In this document: piece by piece, positions 12,425-22,417 of the stretch
Position numbering within the stretch: the first letter of the stretch is position 1
How the letters are laid out: each line of letters starts with the position of its first letter
NCBI RefSeq assembly: GCF_002865645.1
Contig: NW_020194620.1
Location: forward strand, 1,991,353 to 2,055,352
DNA length: 64,000 nt
Direction of reading: 5' to 3'
From: Hyaloscypha bicolor E
Lineage: Eukaryota > Ascomycota > Leotiomycetes > Helotiales > Hyaloscyphaceae
The notes under the pieces: generated by a model
What the model was told of the DNA's origin: nothing
The model's database searches: none
Seen by the model: only the letters and a program-made list of their open reading frames with translations
Position numbers and translations under genes: made by a program

Positions 12425-13074
12425 CGTAGATCGCGGCATAAAGTAACCGGACTACAGGGGATTTCTACCAAAAGGTCCACTATAAGACCCTATAATCGTA
12501 GGCTGTTGCCTCGAATAGCACGCCATCCGTTCCGCTGCCACCATCTGAGCCTTCCGTCAAGACTTTCTCTCAACGTCAAACGTGAATACACCTCCACATA
12601 ATAATATGAGACTTAGGTCCTCTTATCAAGTAATAAAAAACCATCTAGTCAGCTCTCATACTGCCTTTTATTTTACTTTTATAAAGAGACTACAAATGGA
12701 TATACGGTGGAAGAGTCGGAGTTTTGATGTTCTGTATATTTAAGCGAAGGACGTACAGTAGCTGGCGGCAGCGGAGCGGATAAGCCTAGATAAATGGTGC
12801 CACACCCTTTGGGGGCTTGTTCCCTGTACTTACAGGGGATCACTCGCTAATAGGCCCTATCATGGCAACCCTTATAGCATCCGAGCGCTATAGTTATTCG
12901 GCCAGTAGCAGAAACACCCCTAAAGATCGCCCATAAGCTCGCGAAGGTCTCCTGGTAAGTGTACGCGGCCTATAAATATAGGGCTTTATAGCGGACCAGC
13001 CCCTTGAAACACAAGCTGCAATGCAGGCCGAGACTAAATGCCCTGTATTCCGTCACTCTACGCCGCGCTCTTCG
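12425..13074. mobile_element. Non-autonomous Tc1/mariner-type element, 650 bp
   Basis: The left end (CGTAGATCGCGGCATAAAG, from 12425) and the inverted right end (CGAAGAGCGCGGCGTAGAG read from 13074 inward) resemble each other and the 38-bp terminal repeat of the complete element at 19792-21874. Both ends share the core GCGGC-TA-AG and a TACAGGG-type segment. A TA dinucleotide flanks each side (12423-12424 and 13075-13076), as expected for the superfamily. No transposase is encoded. Internal TTACAGGG-like motifs also match the complete element. It is probably an old deletion derivative or MITE mobilised in trans. Confidence 0.75.
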
Positions 13075-13748
13075 TAGGGGTTTTGGGATCAGAAGTCTAT
13101 TTGCGAGCCACGAGAAAAGGAAGAGGACAGTGATCGCAAAATACCAGCAGGTAGTGATAGAATAAAGCATTTCTTATTATCAATAACCGAAAGGGGTTTT
13201 GTAGAGATTCAAATTGAGAGGATGGCCCGGACGGAAAATTTTATCAGTTAATCAAGGAGAGCAATATGGTAAAATCTGCTCAGACCCTAGAGTTGGGGGT
13301 CAGCAACGCAGTCAGGGGTCTTCAAGCAGAAAGGCCACATACAGTGAGATTGTAGCGTTTAGCCTGCCTCCCATTGGGGGTTACGAATAGCTGCCTCCAA
13401 GCTAACCTGGTGAACTAATGCATGGTACGAATACGGACACGACAGCCAATTGGGGGAAGCATCTTGCACTTCGTAACAGGGAACAAATCAAAACCCTGAA
13501 GTAGTGCCAAGGGTGACAGTCAAACAAATCCCAAATTCTTGGGATCTCAAGGATACAAGAGGTTGAAGTAAACATGAAGGTTGGATTCTGGAACACGGGA
13601 GGGATGAAGCCAGGTTATTTTATTTGACTTCGCAGAATCGTTAATATTAAAGCCTGCTTATTTATTTGGATTCAGTGCTCAACTTGGAGGTTCATTTCCA
13701 ACCTTAAGCATAGGTCCAAGAGTTTCTTAGCGAACTTGGTCTACATCT
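13075..13748. other. Intergenic, no supported gene
   Basis: About 670 bp between the 650-bp element and the next ORF. I see only a minus-strand ORF fragment near 13402-13596 with no recognisable features. It may include the other side of the relic that the 650-bp element entered. Confidence 0.4.
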
Positions 13749-14210
13749 TCATCTCCCCATTTCTTTATCTCCGGCAAGTAGAATCTGCCCAACCGTCAGC
13801 AGGGTGTCTGTGGATTTAATTCCTTCCTGATACAGACGTTCCCGCTCTTTCAAAGAAGTCAACGGGAACCAAAAATTATTGGATTGAAGACATATAAATG
13901 GTGGCGAAGTTCTTGGAGCACGATAGTCTTCGTCTAGCACATGCAGGCCTATATTCTGAGGAATGGTTATTCCATCATCATTCCATTCTGGCTCTTCAGT
14001 TCGATATCGAATCAGACTGATGTGTTGGTAGCGAGGAGTTTTGACCTTTGGACGGATAATGTCGTGGTACTTGGTTTTTGTGGGAGACTGCTCAAAAATT
14101 CGATCCGAAGACATGTTACACTTTTGGGATTTGGGCAATTTCCAAGGGTCCTTGGGGACACTCGCAAAGCCCTCAGGTCTGGTGTGAAGTGGTATAGTAT
14201 ACTTGGTCAA
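13749..14210 (-). CDS. Hypothetical small protein
   Basis: Single-exon ORF of 153 residues, no recognised family. It has no signal peptide or membrane segment, is moderately basic at the N-terminus, and has normal amino-acid composition throughout (W, P and Y spread evenly). That makes it more convincing than the surrounding random ORFs. It lies on the same strand as the other array genes. It may be a truncated member of the array or an independent small gene. Confidence 0.45.
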   Translation of the reverse strand: MTKYTIPLHTRPEGFASVPKDPWKLPKSQKCNMSSDRIFEQSPTKTKYHDIIRPKVKTPRYQHISLIRYRTEEPEWNDDGITIPQNIGLHVLDEDYRAPRTSPPFICLQSNNFWFPLTSLKERERLYQEGIKSTDTLLTVGQILLAGDKEMGR

Positions 14211-14755
14211 ATTGGAACAAAGAATGAATCTTGGAGTTAAGTTGGGTCAAAGTACTTTCCTAGACAGGAAAGATCAAGACACCGTGATACTGGGATTGAG
14301 GCGATTAAGTGCACACAAACCCAGTGGAAAATGAAAGAATGGTACTATTCTTTATAAAAGATGGGGTGGACTCAGATGGCTGGGAACATTCAGTAACCGC
14401 CGAGAATATGTACTCAAATTGTCGGGAAATATGAGAAACCCTATAAATAATTGTACTAGAGGTTTCATGAACATTCAATAAAGGTTCTGAAACATTGCAC
14501 CTGACTTAGAAGAATAATAAGTAGAGCTACAGAACCATTGCACTTGAAACAAAAGGAACAATGAAGCACCTGCCTGAGCGAAGTACGTGCATTACGACTC
14601 ACGAGGAACAATTAAAAAGAATACTGGACCAACGTACTTAAGTCACAAGAACAGCGGGTCTGTCTGACGTCTTTATTGTCCACTACCATCTGGAACAATC
14701 TCGCCCCCTCTCACCACCAATCTACCACTCCAACCAATGACAAATACCAACCTCC
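14211..14755. other. Intergenic, no supported gene
   Basis: About 550 bp, AT-rich, with no ORF of interest. It contains the probable promoter of the 13749-14210 ORF. Confidence 0.5.
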
Positions 14756-15505
14756 CTACTTCATTGTACCATCGCCTTCCCGAACAATGACCGTACAGCA
14801 AGTTCGCAGGCAGCTTGGTGACTTGGCTCGGTATTGCTTGTAAGGCAGGAGCTCTTGGAGCCACCATTCCGCATCCGAGATGAATGCATCGGTTCGGATG
14901 AAATCTGCGATTGAGTATTCCTCATCCTCCTCGCCTTCCCACTCAAAGCGCTTGGAATCGAAAGGCATTGTACCCGTAGAAGTTGGAACATTCTCCTGGG
15001 CGTTGTTTGAAGCTGGCTTGGGACTCTTCGGGCGGGTTGGGACTTCCAAACTGGGAAGGAACTCGTCTGGTTGCTCCTTCTCGAGTTGCAGTAGCTCGGA
15101 AAGCTCCACTTCTCCTAGAGCTTTATCGTCGTTATCCTCTCTCTCCTTTATAGAATCGCTTCCATCATATGTAGACTCCCAATCCATATCAGCCTCAGCC
15201 TCCTCCTCTGCGCTGCCATCCGCTTCTGCCTTATTTGTCGTGTTTGCTTGCTTGTCTCCACCACCAATTTCATTGTTTTGCTTGTCATTTGTGTCGGAAG
15301 TAGTAGCGACAGTGATTTCCTCCTCTAAAGTCTCCCGGTTGCTATCCTCTCCTACCCCTTCGCTTGTATCACCGCTCAGGGCCATTGTATCTCCAGGTGT
15401 GGTTTGGGTGTTCTTGTTGGAATTTACCATAGCTTGGTTTTGTAGCTTGGTATACCGCTTCTTGATCTTCCTGAATGAGCGTATCTTCCTCAGAATATGC
15501 GACAT
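14756..15505 (-). CDS. Hypothetical acidic protein (gene D of array)
   Basis: Single-exon ORF of 249 residues. The first 25 residues are strongly basic (ILRKIRSFRKIKKRYTK), followed by about 120 residues rich in Asp, Glu, Ser and Thr, including a DMDWESTYDGSDSI segment. A more ordered C-terminus has FEWEGEEDEEYSIADFI and a W-W-L-Q-E-L-L stretch. I recognise no domain. The short basic head with a long acidic body resembles nuclear or regulatory disordered proteins, but function is unknown. Degenerate repeats lie 250-400 bp upstream of its start. Confidence 0.65.
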   Translation of the reverse strand: MSHILRKIRSFRKIKKRYTKLQNQAMVNSNKNTQTTPGDTMALSGDTSEGVGEDSNRETLEEEITVATTSDTNDKQNNEIGGGDKQANTTNKAEADGSAEEEAEADMDWESTYDGSDSIKEREDNDDKALGEVELSELLQLEKEQPDEFLPSLEVPTRPKSPKPASNNAQENVPTSTGTMPFDSKRFEWEGEEDEEYSIADFIRTDAFISDAEWWLQELLPYKQYRAKSPSCLRTCCTVIVREGDGTMK

Positions 15506-16350
15506 TTGGATGTGGTTGTTGATGAACAGTCAAGCTGAACGAAGTTGGGTGGACAAGGAAAATTTTGCTCCGCCAAATTGTTTTTGAGGTTATTGTGAAT
15601 ACACCTAATAGCAAACGAACAAGCCAGTTAGAAACAATTGACCGAAGTTAAGCCGGCGTCGCTTTCTAAAAAAGAAGTCAATATGTAAATTGTTGCAGGC
15701 ATAACGTAGTTAACAAAAGGCAAGCTAAGCTAAAAGGACAGGCTCTTACTGTGAGGTCTAATAAGTGACGCCGAGCCGTCGGAGAGTAATATATCTGAAA
15801 TTAATAAGAGCCACAGAAGTAAGACTTAAGTGATGCCGAACTATCCAATAGTAAAAGCTCAAAGACGCCAGAGAAGTCTTGTAAGTGACGCCGATTTGCC
15901 GCATGATTGGACTATAGCAGCCGAAAACTTGAGGCGATGGCGACGACGAGTCAGCATTACCCTTGAAGAGACGCTCAGTAACACTTACTTGCTCCGGGAA
16001 TAGATAGATTGCTGAAGGCAGGGGATCTTGTAAGGGGTTTTATATAGGCTTCCGAGCAAAGAGTCAGCCTGTCTCTTGGACTGCAGCTTAACATTGGCAA
16101 TGTCTTGCATACTCGAAGGTAAATCAACGGCAGAATAAATGGAATGAGTACAGGAGGGTTGTTCTGGAATTGAGTTCAATTAACCCTACAATGACAAAAC
16201 ATGCAAAGAAAGTTTCTAATGGCAAAGCCAATCTGTGAAAAGCAAGATCTCAGCCATGCAAATCCTTCATTCCTAATCCATTCCTTTAATCCCACATAAC
16301 ACCATCCAATCGTTCCTCGTCAGTCGTCTCAAAGATTTCCTGAACTTTGA
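15506..16350. repeat. Degenerate direct repeats TAAGTGACGCCGA upstream of gene D
   Basis: The core TAAGTG[AT][CT]GCCGA appears at about 15762, 15827 and 15882 (spacing 65 and 55 bp) with partly conserved flanks (GAGAGTAAT / CAATAGTAA). A related TTAAGCCGGCGTCGC sequence is near 15648. The rest of this 845-bp interval has no supported gene. Its position suggests a promoter-proximal minisatellite for the minus-strand gene D. Confidence 0.5.
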
Positions 16351-18014
16351 TTAGGAGCGAGAAGGTTGAATCTGAGAACGTCTTTTCTTGAGGATGTGTT
16401 CCAATTTTGGAACGGCAACCAGAGGAACGGTTCTCGGAACCTTCGGCTCAACCTTTCTTTCTTCCTTTCCTAGCTTGGTGGCATTCTTTGAATCGCCCAA
16501 TTTCTTCCCAATCCACATCCCAAGGGGTCCCTACTTGAGGTTAGCAAATCTCTAATGTACTGTACAAGGAGTGGATATTGACTTACATCTCGAGCGCTAT
16601 CGTAGCATTTCTCATCTGATTTAAAAGATTGCGTAAGCATGCCGCGTACCATTGCGTCAATGTCCCCAACTCGTTGTGTGTCATCATCTGTCGCTGGCGG
16701 GCTCCGCATAGGGCTTCCCAAGGGAGTGAAGTAACCTTCGCTCGCGGTATAATATGAGCTGTCGTCAGAGATAAGGAACTTTAATTGAGCGAATCCTTCA
16801 ATAACAGCTTGAAGTTCTGTGCTGAATGTACCAGCGACGCTAGTAGAATGAAATGGAGCAGTCTGTGATGCTGGGGACTCCGACCGAGCGACTTCACTGC
16901 CGCCTTCTTGAGCACCTGTGCTCAATGTACCAGTGGCAATGGTAGATTGAGATGAGGCAATATCCATTTCGGGTGTTTCGGACTTCGCATCTTCTCCACA
17001 GTCATCCTCTTGATCGCTTGTGATCAATTTACCAGTGGTAATGGTAGATTGAGATAAAGTAGTCTGCAGCCCTGGAGATTCGGATTTGACAACCTTTTCA
17101 CGGCCGCCTCGTTGATAGACTGTGTCATTTGTACCAACAGCGCTGGTTGATTGAATTGGAGCGGCCTGCGCAGCTGGCTTCGCCTTTGCTCTGCAAGACT
17201 TCTGGTTCTTCATATTAGGGCGGCGTTGGATGGTCACCTTCGGCTTCTTCATTGAACTGCCTTCAGCTGGTACAATGACTGTCTGCTGAAGATCACTCTG
17301 AACTGAAGTGACTTCCTTTCCGGGGCTAAACTCAGGAAGAGCACCCTTCTCGTTTTCCTCGTCCATTTCGTCGGCCGAGGTAGGACCTTTAAAGGGTGTG
17401 GCTTGGATTGTCAGCAAATTTCGAATCACTGCGGGAACATCTAACTTACTAGTTGCGGGCTGGTCACGCATTCTCTCGATCTCCTCGTCCTCCTCGTCCA
17501 TCATGTCAGCCCAGCTAGGACCCTTAAAGGGTGTAACTTGGATCGTCAGCAAATTTCCAATTACCCGAATCATCACTGGGAAATTCAACTCACTGGTTGC
17601 TGGTTGCTCCATGACTGAAATATATTGCTGATTAATCGGTGTTGGTTTGGAAGATTGAACTATCGGAGCTCTGATGAGTAAAGTCCAACGAATGAAGGTC
17701 GCGGGAACGCTGGGAAGTGATGTTCTCTTGTGGTCTTGACTGATCGTGATGTTGAAAGATGGGGAGAAGTTCCAAAATTTTCTAAGAGGGAGGATTCTAA
17801 TATAGGCCTCAAAAGATCCAGCCCATTTCAAAATGGTCGGCCAACGGCTAGTGTTCCAGATTTCCATCCCAACTGCACGAAAAGGGTTTGGCCCACAGCA
17901 AAACATGGAAAGTACGTTTGGATGACCTTGAAATGATTCATATCTGCATTTGCGCTGCTTACATGATCTGCTGGCCGTTGATATGCAATGCCCTCCCGAT
18001 CGCACCAGACTCAC
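16351..18014 (-). CDS. Hypothetical repeat protein (gene E of array)
   Basis: Two-exon model: exon 1 18014-16587, intron 16586-16531 (GTAAGT...AAGTAG), exon 2 16530-16351. Exon 2 adds 59 residues of clean basic sequence ending QIQPSRS, which strongly supports the splice. The length is 535 residues if the first Met is used; a start at 17612 (MEQPATSELN) gives about 401. I prefer a start upstream of 17612, because a third, diverged copy of the repeat seems to precede it. The main repeat is about 55 residues with core NLLTIQ-x-TPFKGP followed by an acidic run. A second repeat family has KSE[ST]P...QSTI-x-TG and occurs about four times. No known domain; probably largely disordered. Confidence 0.65.
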
Positions 18015-18062
18015 GCCAGATGAAAATGGCTCGCCTAATTTCCCCCTGATTTTGCTCGCTTA

Positions 18063-18926
18063 TCATTCCTCCTTCGAAAATCCTTCACTTTCGCACTCCT
18101 CAACCGCGGTCCAGCTCCACCTCAAATAGCTCGGTCGGAAGCAACCATATCTACCCAGCGGATTGTTCCAGATGAATTGATGCTCTTTCCATGTGAGTGG
18201 TGTATGCGACATCTCAATGCCCAACGGCTGCAGAATTCGATGAGCTTTCTCGACGCATGTTTCCGAGATCCATTCATCGCCGGTGTTATCATCTTCAATA
18301 GTTTCATCCATATTTAAAGTAATAAAAGTACGACGGTTATGCATGGTTTGGGTTTGCTTGATGATTCTGCGTGCGAGAAAGCGGTGGTATAATTTGTGAT
18401 AGATTGAACCTACGGTGAGGCACGGAGCTGAGGGGGAGATTCTCCCTTGAGACAATGTTGCAAGAGCACAGCCTTGGGTTCGATTGCTTTCGAGTTGCCT
18501 CTGCTTCTCGAGCGCTTCGATGATGTGTCGGACCTCACGATCCACGCGGGAAGGTGAAGGCGAGTTCGCGGCAGCGAAGAATGACCCGTCGTGGTGGGGA
18601 TTGGAATTCAATGAGGCAGCTTCCGACTGTCGCTTGAAAACCAGAATATTCTCAAGAGTATAGAGTTGGCGTTCGGCTTTCTGACGAAGGTACTCCGGAG
18701 ATCTGCGGTCCTTCTTTAAAGAAGGAGAAGGAGAGTGTTTGATCACATCATGATACACCTGCTCATCTTCGCTGGTCGATGCGTCTCGTCCCGCCCAGAT
18801 GGCATTGAAAACCTACTCAAGGTCAGCTTCGACTTACAAGACTGGCACGTCAAGGGAGTTTACTTCAATTGAGGTCTCCTCCATTTGGTGATCAGCAGCC
18901 AGCATGACACCTGAATCAGAAGTCAT
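18063..18926 (-). CDS. Hypothetical protein (gene F of array)
   Basis: Two-exon model of 270 residues. Exon 1 is 18926-18864 (21 codons), the intron 18863-18813 (GTAAAC...GAGTAG, with a GCTGAC branch site), exon 2 18812-18063. The large ORF alone lacks a Met at its start, and the first exon supplies it in frame. The middle contains a Lys/Arg/Glu-rich helical region (EVRHIIEALEKQRQLESN) that may form a short coiled coil. The C-terminus has aromatic residues (LTWKEHQFIWNNPLGRYG). There is no signal peptide, membrane helix or recognised domain. It ends only 49 bp from the 5' end of gene E's longest ORF, so spacing is tight. Confidence 0.65.
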
Positions 18927-19570
18927 GGTTGGCAGCGCATTGAATCAAAGCTAGAAATATGAATACAATGTCTTGTAAATGATGCAAAAGGTTGATTTGT
19001 GCTATTGGTGGTCATGAAAAGTGAGGCGATGACTTGAACTGTCGAGGGCTGAATATGATCGAAAGGGGAAGTCGCGCAGTTGCTTTCAACGTCGCTCCTT
19101 CACCGTGCGATTGGCAAACAAATGTTGGGATCCCCCAATAAACATAGAGCAATAGAGGTTGGGAAGATGAAGTTGTGTCTTTGGAGACTGAATTAATTTG
19201 AAATCAGGAGTGAGGTTTAGCCCACGACATGTTGTCCGTCTACAAGCCATTAGTGTGAGTACCTGCTGTGTGCTCGGCGATAATTATTGAGAGGCATGAA
19301 GCCACAGACCTGCGAACTTCAAGCCCGGCCATGGCAAAACAGGGCAGCTTTTCTAGATGCCCATCGAAGATCGAGATGTCTACCTGGTGATTGTCTTGGT
19401 GCCCTCACCCCTAGCGGAAGCTTTTGATGACTCCAAGCGATTCACAGCAACACCCTCACGTCAGCAGATGAGCAAAAGAAGTGAAATAGGGGAGATTGTG
19501 TAAGGAAATTTTTGTTTCTGAAGGCTATATCAAATGTCCAAATCTCGTGCTCATCAAGCTTCAGGCTGCA
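18927..19570. other. Intergenic, no supported gene
   Basis: About 640 bp between the 5' end of gene F and the 3' end of the disrupted gene G. I see no ORF or repeat of note; it should contain the gene F promoter. Confidence 0.5.
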
Positions 19571-19791
19571 TCACCCCGAGGCAAAAGCCTCGTCTTTGCC
19601 ATGCCGCATGCTGAAAACCGTTATTGTAGAAGCTTCCCTATCTCGATTATCCTCTCTCGAAATTGCACATCTAACCGCCAAGTCTCCCATCTTTCTTCCG
19701 TTACAAACAGTGCATGCATACTCACTTCCTCTGGGGTGGCTCGAAGGAGCGAGGTATCGCAACCTGGGGGGCTCTGGGGGGAACCATTATA

Positions 19792-19829
19792 CGGAGACAG
19801 CGGCATAAAGTGACGGGAATACAGGGCAT
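19792..19829 (+). repeat. Left 38-bp terminal inverted repeat of the Tc1/mariner element
   Basis: Identical to the reverse complement of 21837-21874, and preceded by the TA duplication at 19790-19791. Confidence 0.95.
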
Positions 19830-20106
19830 GCATAATTCTAGGGCCTCTAATATGCCCTGTAGTGTCTCACTTGGCCCTGCAGCCACTGTAATTACACTGA
19901 GTCAAGGCCATAAGACCCCTGAAGGCTCACTGAAACCTCATGCAGCTCGATTAGGACGTTGCATTAAGCCACAGCGTTCTATAGGGCCTTAGCCCCTATA
20001 TTTTTAGACGTACGTCCGTGATCGGTAGCGGGGTAAATTGAGCTTTTACCCCCCCATTAAGCTCTCCCACATTCTTTATTCTTCTTTACTCTCGCTTTAA
20101 TTTATT

Positions 20107-21663
20107 ATGGCTACTTTTGGAGGTCTTTTTGACTTCCCTGATTTATCAGATGGGCAATCAGAGCTCTCGTCACCCCCTGATTCGTCTGATGACGAGCATT
20201 CCGATGAGCATACTGAAGATGAAGACGATGCGTGGTATAATTTACCTACTGATTCAGAAGACGAGGATGAAGACGATGATTCAAGCCCACCGCTTTTGGT
20301 ACTTCCCATGCGACCTGCACCCTCAACTGAACTTGTTGTTTCTACTGCTATACGCAAAGAGCACTCTACTGGTGCGAGAATCAAGGCAATCTATATGCTT
20401 GAGGACAGAAAGACTCCGGCTCAGATCAAAAAGGCTACAGGAGTGCCCAAAACAACCGTTTATCGATTACATGCTGTCGCTAGAGAGCGTGGCTGGAGAG
20501 AGAATGAGGATATGCCCTTGGAAACAAGTCATGTCCTGAATGCACCACGATCTGGAAGACCTCCAATTTCAATTAATGCGATTAAGTGTGTTTTGAAGGT
20601 CGTACTTCAGAACTCGACTACAAGAGGCTTTTCTTGTGCTACAATTGCAAAGGAAGTGAGAAAGCGCGGGTACGAAATTGCTCCCAGAACTGTCTGGAAA
20701 GTCCTCAAGCAAGCAGGCTATTCTCAGTGCAAATTGACAGTAAAGCCTGGACTGAATAAGTTCAATAAAAAGGAGCGATTGGAGTGGTGCTTGGAGCGAG
20801 CACACTGGACGTTAGAAGACTGGAAAAATGTGATTTTTACAGACGAGACTGCAGTGCAATTAGGAGGCACGAGAGGCAAGAGACGTGTATAGAGATTACC
20901 TGGAGAAGCGTACGATAAGCATTGTATACAAAGAAGGTGGAAGGGCTTTTCTGAGTTCATGTTTTGGGGAGCTTTTTCTTTTGATAAGAAGGGGCCTTGT
21001 CACGTATGGGAAAAGGAGACTGCAGAGGAAAAGAGAGAGCGCAAAGCTGATCTTGATGCGAGGAATTCGTTAATTGAGAAGGCTAATAAACAAAAGTGGG
21101 AGAAGGAGCAAAGGAAGTGGCTAAGGGATTGGAAGAAGGTCCATGGCCGGGCACCAGGAGGCGTACGAAAGGTATGGAAGCACAATGAGAAGACTGGGGC
21201 CTTTGTTGTAAAGAATGGACGAGGAGGAATTAATTGGTATCGATATCAGAAGAGGATATTGATTGAGAAGCTCTTGCCCTTTGCAAGGGAGTGCCAAAAG
21301 GATCGCCCTGATACGATCGTGCAAGAGGACAATACACCGGCCCACAAGTCACATTACCAAGGGGAGATTTATAATCTATGGAAGATTATGAAGATGCTTT
21401 GGCCAGGAAACTCACCTGATCTCAATGCGATTGAGAAAGCATGGTTTTGGATGAAAAAGGAAACTACTAGGCGGGGGCCTACAAGTGATAGAAAAAAGCT
21501 CAGAGCAAGGTGGGAGAAATGCTGGGCGGATCTTCCCCAAAGTAAGATTCAAGAGTGGATTGCAGCAATTCCTGATCATATACAAGAGATAATTCGTTTG
21601 GAAGGGGGGAATGAGTATAAAGAAGGTAGAAAGAAGGGCCAGGAGAAGGTAGCTATATATTAG
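20107..21663 (+). pseudogene. Tc1/mariner transposase with one in-frame TAG
   Basis: Reading frame of 519 codons broken only by TAG at 20890-20892; both halves are in the same frame. An acidic N-terminal extension (about residues 25-65) precedes a helix-turn-helix DNA-binding region (about 80-130, ARIKAIYMLEDRKTPAQIKK). The DDE catalytic core follows: first Asp in IFTDETAV, second in VQEDNTPAHKS, then Glu in SPDLNAIEKAW, with 34 residues between the last two (DD34E). The TAG falls where related transposases usually have Trp (RRV-stop-RLPGEAY). TGG to TAG is a CpA to TpA change on the other strand, the context of repeat-induced point mutation. The copy is therefore probably inactive unless the stop is read through. 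Confidence 0.9.
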
Positions 21664-21836
21664 TATAGTTTAATATTATGGTTTGGCTCCTATTTACTTC
21701 TTTTGAGGGGGTGCGGGGTTAATTGATCGCTTCAGGGGACCCTTACAGGGCTTACAGGGACTAGGATATTATTATGGGGAGATGAAACTAAGACCTACAG
21801 GGCCTATTAGTGGTCTTCATTAATATATTATGAAAT

Positions 21837-21874
21837 ATGCCCTGTATTCCCGTCACTTTATGCCGCTGTCTCCG
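21837..21874 (-). repeat. Right 38-bp terminal inverted repeat of the Tc1/mariner element
   Basis: Exact inverted copy of 19792-19829, followed by TA at 21875-21876. Confidence 0.95.
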
Positions 21875-22417
21875 TATTCTCATCCATTCCCAATGCATGT
21901 CGATATGGGTAGGGCTCCAGCTTCTTCCCCACCAACACCTCCACCTTCTCCAACCAAGTTTGGGGTATCGAAGATGAAGATGTTGGACTATTGCCGATTT
22001 CGTCCCAAGGAGCCTTCTTTTCCGTCTTTAGGGTGACTGGATAAGTGTCACTGACAAGGTGCTTGTTGTTGTCACGAAATCGGTCGCAGGGGTTGATGCG
22101 AGAAGTTCCAGGAGGCATTTGAGGGTATTCGTTGCGGCGCTTGGTTGGTGTAAAAGCCGGCGCCTGGGCTCTCAGAGTGGATGAACGAGGTCGTGTAGGC
22201 ATTGGCGACGCAATATCTGAATTCGGGTTTTGCTGTTCATGCTCTAACTCGCGCTGCTTGCGAGCTTCGTCTGTCCTCTCAAGTGTCAGCTCGTAGCCAA
22301 TGGGCTTCGGCGGGATCACTTGGCGTGGACCCTACTTCGGTTAGCCTGCTAATTGGTCAAAGGGAAAGATCGACTTACAACACGCTCCATCCACTCGCCG
22401 TCTGCTACAAGAGGCAT

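Larger units (their letters stand above)
19792..21874 (+). mobile_element. Tc1/mariner (DD34E) transposon, nearly intact
   Basis: The first 38 bp (19792-19829, CGGAGACAGCGGCATAAAGT onward) are repeated exactly in inverted orientation at 21837-21874. TA flanks both ends (19790-19791 and 21875-21876), the target-site duplication of this superfamily. It encodes one transposase on the plus strand with a single nonsense codon. Subterminal TTACAGGG-type motifs recur near the right end (21750-21800). Identical terminal repeats and intact host frames suggest a recent insertion. Confidence 0.95.
19571..22417 (-). pseudogene. Hypothetical gene G, split by a Tc1/mariner insertion
   Basis: Minus-strand gene interrupted by the 2,083-bp element at 19792-21874. 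Exon 1 is 22417-22379 (13 codons) and its intron 22378-22332 (GTAAGT...AAGTAG). Exon 2 runs from 22331 into the element and resumes at 19789-19726. A second intron is 19725-19638 (GTGAGT...GATAG), and the last exon is 19637-19571. Without the element and one TA copy the coding length is 627 nt, exactly 209 codons, in one open frame. In the present state the reading frame enters the terminal repeat and stops after ENTETAA. The encoded protein is basic and Pro-rich with no recognised domain. The intact frames on both sides argue for a recent insertion. Confidence 0.7.

Noticed and set aside
14880..15587. Plus-strand 235-codon ORF opposite gene D
   Set aside because: Ser-rich complement of an acidic ORF; gene D has the more natural composition and start.
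20107..21663. Two separate transposon genes
   Set aside because: Both ORFs are in one frame separated by a single TAG and 66 bases to the next Met; they are one broken transposase.
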